NCBI GenBank assembly: GCA_964473865.1
Contig: CAYYQN010000015.1
Coordinates: 32,423-96,422, forward strand
Length of the DNA: 64,000 nucleotides
From: CAIMUX01 sp964473865
GTDB lineage: Bacteria > Eisenbacteria > RBG-16-71-46 > CAIMUX01
Reading direction: 5' to 3'
Below are positions 51,107 to 60,295 of this stretch, in pieces. Every line of letters starts with the position of its first letter. Position 1 is the stretch's first letter. The notes below the pieces were generated by a model. That model worked only from the letters and a program-made list of their open reading frames with translations. It did not search any database and was not told where the DNA came from. Both the position numbers and the translations under genes were made by a program.

Positions 51107-52192
51107 CTACCGATACCGGCTCTTCACCTGTCCCCAACTGGTCCGGTCCGCGGGCATCGCGGGGCACGGATTCGGGACGCACGATGTGAGATCGCCGTGC
51201 CAGATCGACGATGGATCGCAGTCGGCCTGCGTGGAGATCTTGCACGCGCCATCCAGAGTGCAGCACGCCCCTTCCGGGATGGGGCACGGATTGGGATCGC
51301 AGGCGGGCCAGGCCGCGTGCCACTGATGGGGCGGCAGGCATTCCGTCCGCACCGTCAACGTGCAGGTCGCCTGCAGCGAACAGCAGGCGCACTCCACGTC
51401 CGGGGCGGGGCAGAGATTCGGATCGCACGTCCCGGACAGGGTCCAGTCCCCAGCGCAACTCGGCTGGGACGTGATCGCGCAGCTCCCGTCGGGGTAGCAG
51501 CAGGAGCCGGTCGGCGATGGTGGAGCGCCCGGCTCGAACGAGAGCACCCCGAAGCCTTCGATTTGATCCAGCACGCGGGGATTGGAGTCATCGTTGAACG
51601 ACTCGCTGCCAGCCAGCGGCTCCACGGCAAACGTCGCGCCCGGCGCGCCGCCATACGCGTATCCGGCAAACCACCAGATCTCCTGCAGCAGGCTGGTCCT
51701 CGCTTCCGTGAACCCGAGGCCGATACCGGACCGATTGCTCGGGAACTCGCGGTTGTCCTCGTCGCTGGGAACCGGCACCGGGACGGAAACCATCTCATCG
51801 GAGGGACCATCGGCTTCGACCATTACCTTGTTCGGATCGTAATGAATCCGGAAGCCCACTCCCTTCAGGCGGGGGCAGCTCCCGGGCGGAAATGCCGCCA
51901 GGACGTACCAGACGTGCGCCACTTCGGCCGGCATCGTGGAGATCGAGACAAAGGCCAGCGGATTGCAGGGGACAGCACCGCCAACCGGGTCGTAGGGCGG
52001 GCACTCCTGTGCCTGCGGCGACGGCGGGCCGTCCTGCCCACATGCCACTCCGGACATTCCCATGTAGGTATCCACATCCACCGTGTACTCGAGGGTGGTT
52101 GCGTGCAGCACCAGCACCCCGCCCTCGTTCGGCCCGGCGAGCGCCGGGGGAGCGAAGAGCAGGAACGCTAGAGCCAGCAGGAACGGTCTCAC
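51107..52192 (-). CDS. Exported Cys-rich repeat protein with terminal SWGQVKSRYR motif
   Basis: 361 residues, unknown function. Signal peptide (FLLALAFLLFAPPALA), then a beta-rich domain (about 20-235), then three Cys-rich modules (about 240-348) with the spacing CC-x5-C-x7-C-x(10-16)-C-(D/V)PN-x-C. The same module occurs once in the protease encoded just upstream. The last residues are T-S-W-G-Q-V-K-S-R-Y-R, matching the end of the small exported protein at 7215-7700. Start is GTG at 52192 with AAGGAGG five bases upstream. The gap to the protease gene is 53 bases, so they are probably co-transcribed. Confidence 0.82.
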   Translation of the reverse strand: MRPFLLALAFLLFAPPALAGPNEGGVLVLHATTLEYTVDVDTYMGMSGVACGQDGPPSPQAQECPPYDPVGGAVPCNPLAFVSISTMPAEVAHVWYVLAAFPPGSCPRLKGVGFRIHYDPNKVMVEADGPSDEMVSVPVPVPSDEDNREFPSNRSGIGLGFTEARTSLLQEIWWFAGYAYGGAPGATFAVEPLAGSESFNDDSNPRVLDQIEGFGVLSFEPGAPPSPTGSCCYPDGSCAITSQPSCAGDWTLSGTCDPNLCPAPDVECACCSLQATCTLTVRTECLPPHQWHAAWPACDPNPCPIPEGACCTLDGACKISTQADCDPSSIWHGDLTSCVPNPCPAMPADRTSWGQVKSRYR

Positions 52193-52245
52193 GGGATCCT
52201 CCTTGCGTGAATCCCCGGCCGGATGCTCAGAGGATACCACCGCAG

Positions 52246-54162
52246 TCAGCGGGTCTTCACCAGCCTCACGAGCGGTTCGCCCCCCGCGCTCTCCACCCGA
52301 ACCAGATAGATCCCCGCCGGCGCTTCGCGTCCGGCCTGGTCGCGGCCGTCCCAGGGAATCGCCATCCGGCGACCGTCCAGGCTCCCTTGCCAGGCCGTGC
52401 GTATCAGCCGGCCTCCCGCGTCGAAGATGAGGACCCGTGCAGAGGCCGCCGGCGGTCCCGAGAGATGAATCGTTGTATTTGTGATGAACGGGTTTGGCGC
52501 GGCCTGGAGCGCCGTGATCGTCGCGAGGCCGGTCCCGGCCACGCCAACGGTGAAGCAGGGGTTGGGATCACAAAGGGTCTCATCCCCCATATACAGCAGG
52601 CCACCCTGGTCTGCGCAGTCCGCCTCGGTCAGGGCCATACAGACCCCGCCCGCGAAGCAGCACGCACCGGTGGTGGTTTCGTCCCAGTTGCGTCCGTCGA
52701 TGATCGGTCCTCCCGTTGCCGACGGGTCCAGCCAGTCCCGGAGCCGGGAGGAGGAGTTGCCTCCCCCGTTCCAGGAGATCGCCAGGCGCCCGAACCAGTC
52801 CGAGGTGATCGAGGTGCACGAAGCGCTGCCTCCGTGCAGTTGCCCGATGAGGCGGTGATCCGGGTCCCACAATCCCCCGCCGGACGAGCCGGGCTCGGTG
52901 GTCCCGAGGTTCCAGTGATGCACGCGCCAGTGGGTGCTGTCGCCCGGAACCTCGTTCTGGAGATAGCTCGTGATCGTGAGCGGCAGGTCGCAGAAGCTGA
53001 CCGCCTTTTCATCGCAGTTCGGGTGGTGGATGCAGACCGCGGAGGCCGGCGCTGTATTTGCCCGGGCACTCCAGCCGGAGTAGTAGACGTTGCACTCCGG
53101 GGCCGGGTCGGCGAGCAACTGCACCAGGCAGAAGTCCGAGGTCGCGTAGTTCGCTCGCAGCTGCGCCCCCGTTTGGTGCTGGTTCAGCGAGCCCCCACTG
53201 AGCGCGCCGCAGGTCGGTGACTCGAAGTTCCAGTAGACGACCATGCTCTGGGCGTTGAAGAGACTGATCCCGCAGTGATTGGCGGTTAGGAAATACGCCG
53301 GGTGGGCGGGGTTGTGGCTGTTGAGGAGCGAACCGGTGCAGATCAGGCTTCCCCCGAGCGAATAGCATGCGACCGACCGGATCTGGTCTCGCCACGGGTC
53401 TCCCTCCGGACAGATGACGTCGATGTTGCAGGCGCCCTGCCGTTTCTCCGGGGCCAGGAGCGTCCGCGCAAGGTCCGCGAAGTCCCGGTAGTCGTGACCG
53501 ACCTGGCTGATGTTCAGCTCAGGCTGGAAGGCGGCCTCCACCGGAACCCTCAACTCCACCAGGGCGTCGTCACCCGGCACGATGGCGGTCCAGAACTGGC
53601 CGTCGGGAGAGGTGTCCGCTGACTCGTACGGACCGTCCCAGGTCCGGGCCTCGGGAACGGAGACATCTGTCCAAGGATCCCGGGCGGGATCGTCGCGACG
53701 GTCCGGGCTGGGGGCTGTTCCCCCCGCTCGCGCCGGTACCGCTGCCGCGGGATAGAAGTGCACCGTGGCGCCCGGCGGAAGGATGAGTCGCGTGCATCCG
53801 AAGTTGAGCGAGTAGGCTCCCGGCGACACGATCCGCAGGCGCCAGATCCGGGATCGGTCCGGCAGCGTTTCCCAGGTGCCGTCCGCTGCCGGCGACAACG
53901 CAACGGAGATCGCCGCCGCGAACCGGGCCGGTCCGCCCACGCCGGCGTCGCGCTGCGCCTCGTCCTCTGCGCGCAGCGCTTCGACGTCAACCGGCGGGAG
54001 CACCACCATGTCCAGAGCAGCCAGTGGCTGCACGTCCTCGCTGAAGCTGGCGGGTGGAACGCCTTGCCGAGCGTGCGCATCATCCGGGACCAGGCCGGGC
54101 AGCAGGAGGGACAGCGAGGCCACGCACCACGCCCGGAAGACTCGCTTTGCGCTGAGATTCAT
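52246..54162 (-). CDS. Exported trypsin-like serine protease (lysyl-endopeptidase-like) with sorting module
   Basis: 638 residues. Signal peptide (about 7-31), propeptide-like region (about 35-250), then an S1-type catalytic domain with the triad visible: His 296 in LTANHCG, Asp 343 in TSDFCLV, Ser 427 in EPGSSGGGLWD. The Cys pattern and 'HHWNLGTTEPGSSGGG' resemble Achromobacter lysyl endopeptidase. One Cys-rich module (CC-x5-C-x7-C...CDPNPC, about 505-541) follows, then a FlgD-like sorting module ('AAPNPFITNTTIHL', 'DAGGRLIRT', 'APAGIYLVRV'). Start at 54162 with GGAGG five bases upstream; the 67-codon extension was rejected. Probably secreted. Confidence 0.9.
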   Translation of the reverse strand: MNLSAKRVFRAWCVASLSLLLPGLVPDDAHARQGVPPASFSEDVQPLAALDMVVLPPVDVEALRAEDEAQRDAGVGGPARFAAAISVALSPAADGTWETLPDRSRIWRLRIVSPGAYSLNFGCTRLILPPGATVHFYPAAAVPARAGGTAPSPDRRDDPARDPWTDVSVPEARTWDGPYESADTSPDGQFWTAIVPGDDALVELRVPVEAAFQPELNISQVGHDYRDFADLARTLLAPEKRQGACNIDVICPEGDPWRDQIRSVACYSLGGSLICTGSLLNSHNPAHPAYFLTANHCGISLFNAQSMVVYWNFESPTCGALSGGSLNQHQTGAQLRANYATSDFCLVQLLADPAPECNVYYSGWSARANTAPASAVCIHHPNCDEKAVSFCDLPLTITSYLQNEVPGDSTHWRVHHWNLGTTEPGSSGGGLWDPDHRLIGQLHGGSASCTSITSDWFGRLAISWNGGGNSSSRLRDWLDPSATGGPIIDGRNWDETTTGACCFAGGVCMALTEADCADQGGLLYMGDETLCDPNPCFTVGVAGTGLATITALQAAPNPFITNTTIHLSGPPAASARVLIFDAGGRLIRTAWQGSLDGRRMAIPWDGRDQAGREAPAGIYLVRVESAGGEPLVRLVKTR

Positions 54163-54367
54163 GGTTGCCTCCAGTCTCTGGCTCGGAACCGTCTGGATCC
54201 CGCCGGCGAAACGACAGATACCCAACGACTCGATCGGAAACGCTGTCGTGAAGGCAGGCATCGTTGCGTTCATGGGGTTCCCCTCTCGCGCAGGTCGCTG
54301 GAACTGCCAGGGGATTCTACCACCCACAGGGAGCGCGGACGAGGGCGAACGGGTTGGGACCACCCGT

Positions 54368-54394
54368 CCTCCCGCGGCGGAGAAGGGCGGCGGG
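54368..54394 (+). repeat. 27-base direct repeat, copy 1
   Basis: Begins CCTCCCGCGGCGG and ends GGGCGGCGGG. An exact second copy lies at 55700-55726, in the same orientation, on the other side of the HExxH peptidase gene. Confidence 0.9.
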
Positions 54395-54695
54395 TTGAGG
54401 CGGGTACAAGCGGCCCGTGCGGCTTCGAAGGGGCGTCTCGACGCGCTCCCCGGCCTGGAACCGCCGAGACCGGGCCCGATGCGGGCGGATTCCTGGGGTA
54501 CGGAAGGGGGTGTTCTCGAGACATCCTGGGATCAGAGGATCGGTCTGAGGAGTGCCGAAAAGAAGAAGGCCGGCCGCGGCCAGTTCCGCGGCGCTCACCT
54601 CGGACGCCGCCATGACCCGGGCCCCGGTGCCGTCGACCTCCAGATGCGCCAGGGGGCGGAATCGCGCATCGGCCCCGCAAGCAGGCCGCCATCAC

Positions 54696-54724
54696 TTCAA
54701 TCCAACTGGGCGCTCGGCTAGCAT
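54696..54724 (+). promoter_or_regulatory. Candidate promoter for the HExxH peptidase gene
   Basis: TTCAAT (54696-54701), 17-base spacer, TAGCAT (54719-54724); 78 bases before the GTG start. Confidence 0.45.
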
Positions 54725-54802
54725 TGCCGCCAACGGTCCCCGAAGAGAGGTCGGTGTCGTTGGCGCCAAACGACGCCCGGAGCCAGGACCATTGGAGGCC
54801 TC

Positions 54803-55687
54803 GTGGCCAGCGTCAGAACCAGAAGCATTGCGGCATCCGTTGCCCTGGCGGCCGTCGCCTCCCTCGTCTACCTCTTCCTATGGGGCAAGCTGTTCCTCTA
54901 CTCCCCGGTCGTGCTCGGCTTCTCTCGGCACGAGCTCTCTCGCGTCGTGATCTACGTGCAGAACGGAGCCAACCAGGACGGCTGCGACGAGGTGGATGCG
55001 TACCTCCCCGCGGTAGAGATCTTTCACGACCTGAAGTTCAAGAAGAAGCCGAGGGTCTTTGTCTTCCGGGACAGAGCCAGCTACCTGCGGCGCACTACGA
55101 CCAAGGCCAGGGTTTGTGCGTATCCCAACGGCAGTCTCGTAGTGTCACCGTGGGCGCTGCAGGAGGCCGCGCAGGGCACGATCTCCCTCGAGACGTATCT
55201 GAAGCACGAACTGTCGCACACGCTCCTCTACCAGAACATGGGGATCTGGCCGGCCTATGTCTCGTACCCGCGATGGCTCCTGGAAGGGATCGCCATGTAC
55301 AGCGCAAATCAGATGGGTACATCGTGGTACCCCGGCAAGGCACAGACCTACGCGGGCATCGAGCAGGGCGACTTCATGCCGCCGTTCGACTACAAGACGC
55401 GGAGGGAAGACAAGGTCCCTCTTCGTGCGGCGCACCGAATCGCCTTCATCTACTCGGAGTTCGGCTGCATCATCGATTACCTCATCGAAAGCCATGGCCG
55501 GGAGAGGTTTCTGCGGTACATGAAGGAGTTGACGGTCGACCCGGATCACGACGAGGTGTTCCGAAGGGTCTACGGAACCGATTTCGAGTCCTTCCTGCTG
55601 CGCTTCAAGGAGCATGTCCGGGAGTCCGTCCAACGTTCCGTCTCGCCGGGCGCGGCTATGGCGGCAAATCAGGCGGTTGGCGGTTGA
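54803..55687 (+). CDS. Membrane-anchored HExxH metallopeptidase (MA-like gluzincin)
   Basis: 294 residues. One N-terminal transmembrane helix (about 9-27) suggests a membrane anchor with the rest outside the cytoplasm. The zinc site reads HELSH (135-139), with a likely third ligand Glu 161 in WLLEGIAMY, 22 residues later, the gluzincin pattern of peptidase MA-like proteins. The C-terminal part is helical. Start is GTG with GGAGG four bases upstream. No propeptide or sorting module. Substrate unknown. Flanked on both sides by the same 27-base repeat. Confidence 0.8.
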   Translation: MASVRTRSIAASVALAAVASLVYLFLWGKLFLYSPVVLGFSRHELSRVVIYVQNGANQDGCDEVDAYLPAVEIFHDLKFKKKPRVFVFRDRASYLRRTTTKARVCAYPNGSLVVSPWALQEAAQGTISLETYLKHELSHTLLYQNMGIWPAYVSYPRWLLEGIAMYSANQMGTSWYPGKAQTYAGIEQGDFMPPFDYKTRREDKVPLRAAHRIAFIYSEFGCIIDYLIESHGRERFLRYMKELTVDPDHDEVFRRVYGTDFESFLLRFKEHVRESVQRSVSPGAAMAANQAVGG

Positions 55688-55699
55688 TCGGCCCCACGC

Positions 55700-55726
55700 C
55701 CTCCCGCGGCGGAGAAGGGCGGCGGG
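55700..55726 (+). repeat. 27-base direct repeat, copy 2
   Basis: Exact copy of 54368-54394, 13 bases after the HExxH peptidase stop codon, between convergent genes. Confidence 0.9.
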
Positions 55727-55828
55727 CGATCGGAGGACGGGCGGAAGTCCGGATCCTGGTCGCCTTCGCCTGGCGCCGGTATCGGCATCCCGGCTCACAC
55801 CGAGACCCGGGCTCCTACCGCAGCTCTC

Positions 55829-58327
55829 CTACGGAAGCAGGACCAATCGCCGGTTCAGCCACTCCTCCTTCGTATGCGCCGTGAGATAATAGACTCCCGC
55901 CGGGGCCTTCGCGCCCGCATCGGTGCGTCCATCCCACTCGAGGGCCGTCCAGGCGTCCCGCAATTCCCCTTTGTACAGGGTGCAGACTCGGGCTCCGCTG
56001 ACGCTGTACAAGCAGACCTCGGATTCCGCAGGCGCAGCAATCCGGAGCAGGATGGTGTCCCCCGCGCGGTACGGGTTCGGGATCCGGAGATCCGTCGTGC
56101 CGCGCGGGACCGCGGGCGGCACTGCGGCGGCCGACTCCCACCAGCGCGCAATGTAGTACGATTCCTTGTCGCCCGCATGCAGGAAATCGCCCCCGGCGTA
56201 CAAGCCGGGGAATGCGGGCGCGAGGGCGAGCACACCATCTCCGTCCGTTCCCGAATCCAGCGACTCCCAGAGCCCGCCGCTCCAGTGGGCCACATCGCCG
56301 ATCTCAATACCGTCGCTGGAGTGGAAGTTCCCCCCGGCATACAGGCCGTCGTCCGTCACGCAGAGCGAGAAGACATACTGGTAGTCGCCGCAGAGGCCGG
56401 TTCCGAAACCGGCACCGACCGTGCTCCAAGAAGATCCGTCCCAGCGCGCAATGCTGTGTGCGGGAACCCCGCCGTTTACAGAGGAGAAGTAGCCGGCCGC
56501 GATCAGTGATCCCTGGAAGACCTCCAGGGCATCGACGACTTCTCAGCCCGGGTCGTGCAGATCGAGGCCGGTCCCGAGGGGATTCCACGTCGTGCCATCC
56601 CAGGCCGCGATGTAGTTCACCACGGTGCCGGCGCCGGTCCGGGCGAAGATGCCTCCCGCAACGATCTGGTCCTCGAAGGTCGCCAGAGCACGGACCGCCC
56701 CGGAAAACGGGGGTCCGAGAGCCTGCCATTCAGAACCACTCCAACGGACGACCGAACTCGCTCCGCCCGCGATCAGATCGCCCTCGTGCACGCACAGCGC
56801 GCTGACATCCCAGTCGACGCCCGATCCGAAGGCGTGCCACGCCGCGCCATCCCAGCGGGCGATGTGGTTCGCCGGGACCCCGCCGATCTGGTGGAACGCC
56901 CCGGCCGCCACGAGATCACCGCCGAAGACGGTCAACGCCGACACGGATTCGTCTGCGCCGGTGCCGAACGGATGCCACCGGGCGCCGTCCCACCGGGCGA
57001 TGAAGTTGCAGGAGTCGGCGCCGGCCGTGGTGAAAGCGCCCCCGGCGACCAGATCCCCGCCGTACCACGTCAGGGCGCGGGCCCTCTCGTTCAACCCTCC
57101 TTCGGAATCCGGCGCCACTCCCATCGCGCTCCATGCGGAGCCGTCCCAGGCAGCGATGTTCGCGCATGCCTGTCCCTCCGCTGAGGTGAACCTGCCCCCG
57201 GCGATGAGGCTCGTCCCAAAGCTCCCCAGTGCGAGTACACCGCCCCCGATTCCCTGGCCCAGCGCGGCCCACTCGGAGCCGGTCCAGCGGGCGACCCGCG
57301 CCACCAGCGTGGTTCCGGAGGCCGAGAACCAGCCGCCGGCGAACAAGGAGCCGTCATGGCACGCGAGCGCCTTCACGATGCCGTCGAGGCCCGGGCCCGC
57401 CGAACTCCAGGACTCCCCGTTCCAGCGGGCCACGTGCGGCAGGCTGGTGCCGCCCGAGGCGGTGAACCATCCCCCGGCAAAGAGCTCGCCGCCCGCAGAG
57501 GCCAAGGCGTAGACGTAGTCGTTCAACCCCGCCGCGAGCGGGCTCCACGCGGTGCCGTTCCAGCAGGCGATGTGGGTGGCGGGGAGCCCGCCGGCGACCG
57601 TGAACAAGCCACCGGCGACGAGCGAGCCTCCCCAGACCGCGAGAGCCTCGACCTGGGTGGACCCGCCCGTTCCGCCGCTCACTCCCGCGCCGAGGGACGA
57701 CCAATTTGCGCCGTCATAGCGGGCGATTCCGCTCGCCGCCACGCCGCCGATGCTGGTGAAGGCGCCGGCCGCGATCAGGTCGTCGCCAAAGACCGTGAGC
57801 GCCAGCGCGGCGTCATTGATCTGGTCGACGAACGGCAGCCACTGCGTGCCGTCCCAACGGATGATGCGGCGGAACGGAGTCTCCTCCGCGAGAGCGAAAC
57901 GCCCGGATACGATGATCTGGCCGCTCCAGGCGGCCACGGCGTAGGCATCCCCGCGGAGACCGGTCCCGACTGCGCTCCAGACCGATCCGTCCCAACGGGC
58001 CACGCCTTCGGCCGGAATTCCGCAGACCTCGGTGAACGAGCCGACGACGAAAAGGGAGCCGCCGGATTCCGCCACCCCGGCCACCGGATCGTCGACGCCG
58101 GGACCGACGATCGGGCGGCCGAACCCATCCGCCCAGAACCCGTCGAGACTCTTCCCGTGCCCCGCGCCGTTGCGCGGCGGCGGCGCGCCGGACGAAAGCC
58201 GGTTGTCTACACTGGATGCGCACACGCCGGACGGCGTGACCGGAGCCCCATCGGCGGAAAGCGCGACGCCGCAGAACACCGCCAGACACAACAAGCAGAC
58301 CGACCCAAGGAGATTTCGTGCGATCAT
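55829..58327 (-). pseudogene. Rax2-like propeller protein with sorting module, interrupted by one in-frame TGA
   Basis: A single frame of 833 codons with one internal stop, TGA at 56545-56543 (codon 595). Signal peptide (about 1-23), then about fourteen repeats of about 45 residues of the form (I/V)A-x-W-(D/N)G-x-x-W-x-x-(L/F)G-x-G...(L/V)-x-AGG-x-F, which continue in the same frame on both sides of the stop (EVVDALEVFQGSLIAAGYF directly after it). The C-terminus is a FlgD-like sorting module ('IPNPYRAGDTILLRI', 'APAGVYYLTA'). TGA is a normal stop in neighbouring genes, so recoding is unlikely; a C-to-T or G-to-A change (CGA, TGG) or a sequencing error is more likely. ATG at 58327 with GGGAGG eight bases upstream. 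Confidence 0.8.
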
Positions 58328-58397
58328 CTCCGGATCCTCCCGGCGAAGGATGCCCACCAGCCACGCGAGCGACAACTCTGGAGCAGCGACGGCCTCG

Positions 58398-58406
58398 ATT
58401 GTACCA
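58398..58406 (-). promoter_or_regulatory. Candidate extended -10 promoter (TGgTACAAT)
   Basis: Minus strand: TG, one base, TACAAT at 58403-58398, about 71 bases before the Rax2-like gene. Confidence 0.5.
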
Positions 58407-58440
58407 CCACCGGGGTGGTCGGCCAGAGGAAGCTTGCGGC

Positions 58441-58786
58441 ATGAACAGACTCCGCGCGCTGAGCGCAATGCTCATGGTGCTCGCCCTGGGTTGCGGCGGG
58501 GAAGACGAGCCGACACCGCAAGCCGGCCCAAACCGGGACTGCGGATCCACGCCTGGAATCGGATTCCGTTCTGGGCGGTCCGGGAAACGGGCGTGGACCG
58601 TGCGGACCAGCCGGCTGCCCCTCGATCCCCCAACCCGGCGCCGGACCGGCTGCGGTCTTCGAAGACACCGTCCGTCCGTTCGTCGATTTCCCGATCGGAT
58701 GCTCTTGCGATGACGAGGCGCAATGCTACCGTTCTATGCTGGCGAGACTGCTCACGGAGAGGGGCGCAGACCTGCTGCGCTTCTGA
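58441..58786 (+). pseudogene. Possible small lipoprotein gene with a frameshift
   Basis: The ATG at 58441 opens a lipoprotein signal (AMLMVLALGC, then GGEDEPTPQ). The frame soon becomes Arg/Ser-rich and ends at 58713. Another phase gives a protein-like end (VFEDTVRPFVDFPIGCSC, then CYRSMLARLL) with TGA at 58784-58786. One base gained or lost between about 58550 and 58660 would join them. No strong ribosome binding site is visible, so this is a suggestion only. Confidence 0.3.
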
Positions 58787-58842
58787 TCCCGTTCCGGTTC
58801 CGGAAATCCGTCGCGGAAACAACAGAAAGGGCTCGTGCTTCC

Positions 58843-59469
58843 ATGAGAACGAGGATCCGGCGGTCCATCCCCATCCTGCTCCTGGCCGTCGCCCTGCGCC
58901 CGGCGGACGCCTCTTCGAAGTCAGCCGATCCATCACCCGTGAATCCGTCGTCCTGGTACTTGTCCGTCCAGTACCTGGGGCTGACTTTGCACCCGCACGG
59001 CGGAAATACGCCGGAAGTGTACCCCCTGAAACTCGACAAAAAAGCCTATCTCGTGCTCTCCGTCGGCGTGGCGGGGAACGCAGACTACCGGCTGAACAAC
59101 CGGTTCTTCTTCCGCTTCTCCTCGTCCTTCTACCGGGACTGCGCATTCGTCAATGCTGGATCGCTGCACATGGGGCCGAGAATCCAGGGTCACTGGCGCG
59201 GCAACGGGTTCAACCTCGGAATCGGGCCCATCCTGAGCTTCCGGCGGGACTGGCACCGGGTCAAAGGATACGTGGACGACGAGTTCTACGGCGACCGCGT
59301 CTGGAAGGGATGGCAGTACCGGCTGTACATGACCGCGCTCGAACTGGAGTACCTGCGCCGGATCAACGACTGGGCGGAGTTCCAGTGGTCGCTCATCCCC
59401 GGCGCGCCGCTGATCATCACGTCGATGTTCGGGGTGCGGTTCAGGATGGGGGGGAAGGCGTCGGATTGA
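58843..59469 (+). CDS. Exported outer-membrane barrel-like protein
   Basis: 208 residues. Signal peptide (RTRIRR, then IPILLLAVALRPADA). The rest looks like an outer-membrane barrel: alternating strands (WYLSVQYLGLTLHP, YLVLSVGVAGNADYRL, RFFFRFSSSFYRD, FNLGIGPILSFRRDWHR, YRLYMTALELEYLRR, FQWSLIPGAPLIITS) with a final Phe/Arg-rich strand. 'GIGPILSFRRDWHRVKGY' resembles segments in uncharacterised Bacteroidota/FCB proteins. ATG at 58843; the ribosome binding site is weak (AAAGGG, 13 bases away). A 40-codon longer frame lacks one altogether. Function unknown. Confidence 0.65.
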   Translation: MRTRIRRSIPILLLAVALRPADASSKSADPSPVNPSSWYLSVQYLGLTLHPHGGNTPEVYPLKLDKKAYLVLSVGVAGNADYRLNNRFFFRFSSSFYRDCAFVNAGSLHMGPRIQGHWRGNGFNLGIGPILSFRRDWHRVKGYVDDEFYGDRVWKGWQYRLYMTALELEYLRRINDWAEFQWSLIPGAPLIITSMFGVRFRMGGKASD

Positions 59470-59664
59470 GGGCGCCGCGCCCGCAGGAGGGATGAACGGC
59501 CGTCGGCGTTCGCGCCCGCACTCGGCGTAACGCAATCGCACGAACCCCCGGCAGAGGAACCCGCACTCCAAGCCCGCCGGAACTCGTGTTCGACGAAACG
59601 CGGGTCGCCGGCGCCGCCCAAGCCCCACGGAGAGGGCGCGTGATCATGCGCGAAGCGAACACGA

Positions 59665-60063
59665 TCACCGAGGATCAGGTCCGCGGGGCGACGACGCTGA
59701 CGAGCCAGATGTGCCCGATGGGCCCTCAGATCCTCGCGGCTGGCGAGATGGCCGTCCGTCGAGTCCCCGGGGTGAAGAATGCGTAGTTCGATCTCGTCTG
59801 GTCGTCTCCCTGGGATCCCCGCGAGCGCTGCACGGAAGAGGGCGAGTCCTGCCTGGGGATCTGGAGCTGAGATCACCCGGAAGGCAATTGTCCTCGTACC
59901 CATGAAGGATCGTTCCGCTGTCCGTCGCATCCATCTGCTGGAGGAAGGACACGAGTTGTTCGGCAGAGGTGAAGGTGGACCTTTCGCCGGTTCGCACGTG
60001 CTCGATCCGACCGCGAATCGCGCCCGCATGGGCCTTCAGGATCCGGATGATGAAGGTCGACAA
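59665..60063 (-). CDS. Small protein with FIIRI...GRIEHVRTGE motif, TTG start
   Basis: 132 residues. The first 45 (STFIIRILKAHAG, GRIEHVRTGERSTF, LVSFLQQM) match a short domain common in small proteins of unknown function in many bacteria. The remainder is Arg/Ser/Pro/Gly-rich and may be disordered or out of frame; the true end is uncertain. Start is TTG at 60063, chosen because GGGAAGGGAG lies eight bases upstream. It is divergent from the MalT/SARP regulator, which also uses TTG, with a 232-base shared control region. A role with that regulator is inference from position. Confidence 0.6.
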   Translation of the reverse strand: MSTFIIRILKAHAGAIRGRIEHVRTGERSTFTSAEQLVSFLQQMDATDSGTILHGYEDNCLPGDLSSRSPGRTRPLPCSARGDPRETTRRDRTTHSSPRGLDGRPSRQPRGSEGPSGTSGSSASSPRGPDPR

Positions 60064-60221
60064 GACCGCGCTCCCTTCCCGTTTGATGGACTGATCGCGA
60101 CGACCGCGAGCGGAACCATCACTGTGAACGGTAGGCTCGTGAAGTTACCGGCGCGTTACGCGGAGCGTTTGCGGCGCGGGGCGGGTGGTGGAAACGGGCG
60201 GCTCCCCGGTGGTGAAGATCG

Positions 60222-60230
60222 TGCTATGAT
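60222..60230 (+). promoter_or_regulatory. Candidate extended -10 promoter (TGcTATGAT)
   Basis: TG at 60222-60223 and TATGAT at 60225-60230. Transcription would begin near 60237, about 59 bases before the TTG start at 60296. This argues against a GTG at 60248, which would lie only about 11 bases into the message. Confidence 0.55.
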
Positions 60231-60295
60231 CAGAAGGCGTCCGATATGTGTCAGAAGGAATTGTACGGTGCCCGGGTGTGATCGGAGGTCGCGCG

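Larger units (their letters stand above)
54163..54802. other. Divergent intergenic region
   Basis: 640 bases between the protease and the HExxH peptidase gene. It holds one copy of a 27-base repeat (54368-54394) and a candidate promoter (54696-54724). A 98-codon minus-strand frame (54317-54613) has no ribosome binding site and turns Arg/Pro-rich; I do not accept it. Confidence 0.5.

Noticed and set aside
54317..54613. 98-codon minus-strand gene starting AASEVSAAELAAAG
   Set aside because: Start looks protein-like, but there is no ribosome binding site and the rest is Arg/Pro-rich; it overlaps the 27-base repeat.
56543..56545. Recoding of TGA as Trp, Gly or selenocysteine
   Set aside because: TGA ends several intact neighbours at family-typical lengths, no redox motif surrounds the codon, and no SECIS-like hairpin was seen.
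59286..60029. 247-codon minus-strand gene overlapping the small TTG-start protein
   Set aside because: No ribosome binding site, and it runs 180 bases into the opposite-strand barrel gene. Part of it looks protein-like, so a frameshift into it from the small gene cannot be fully excluded.
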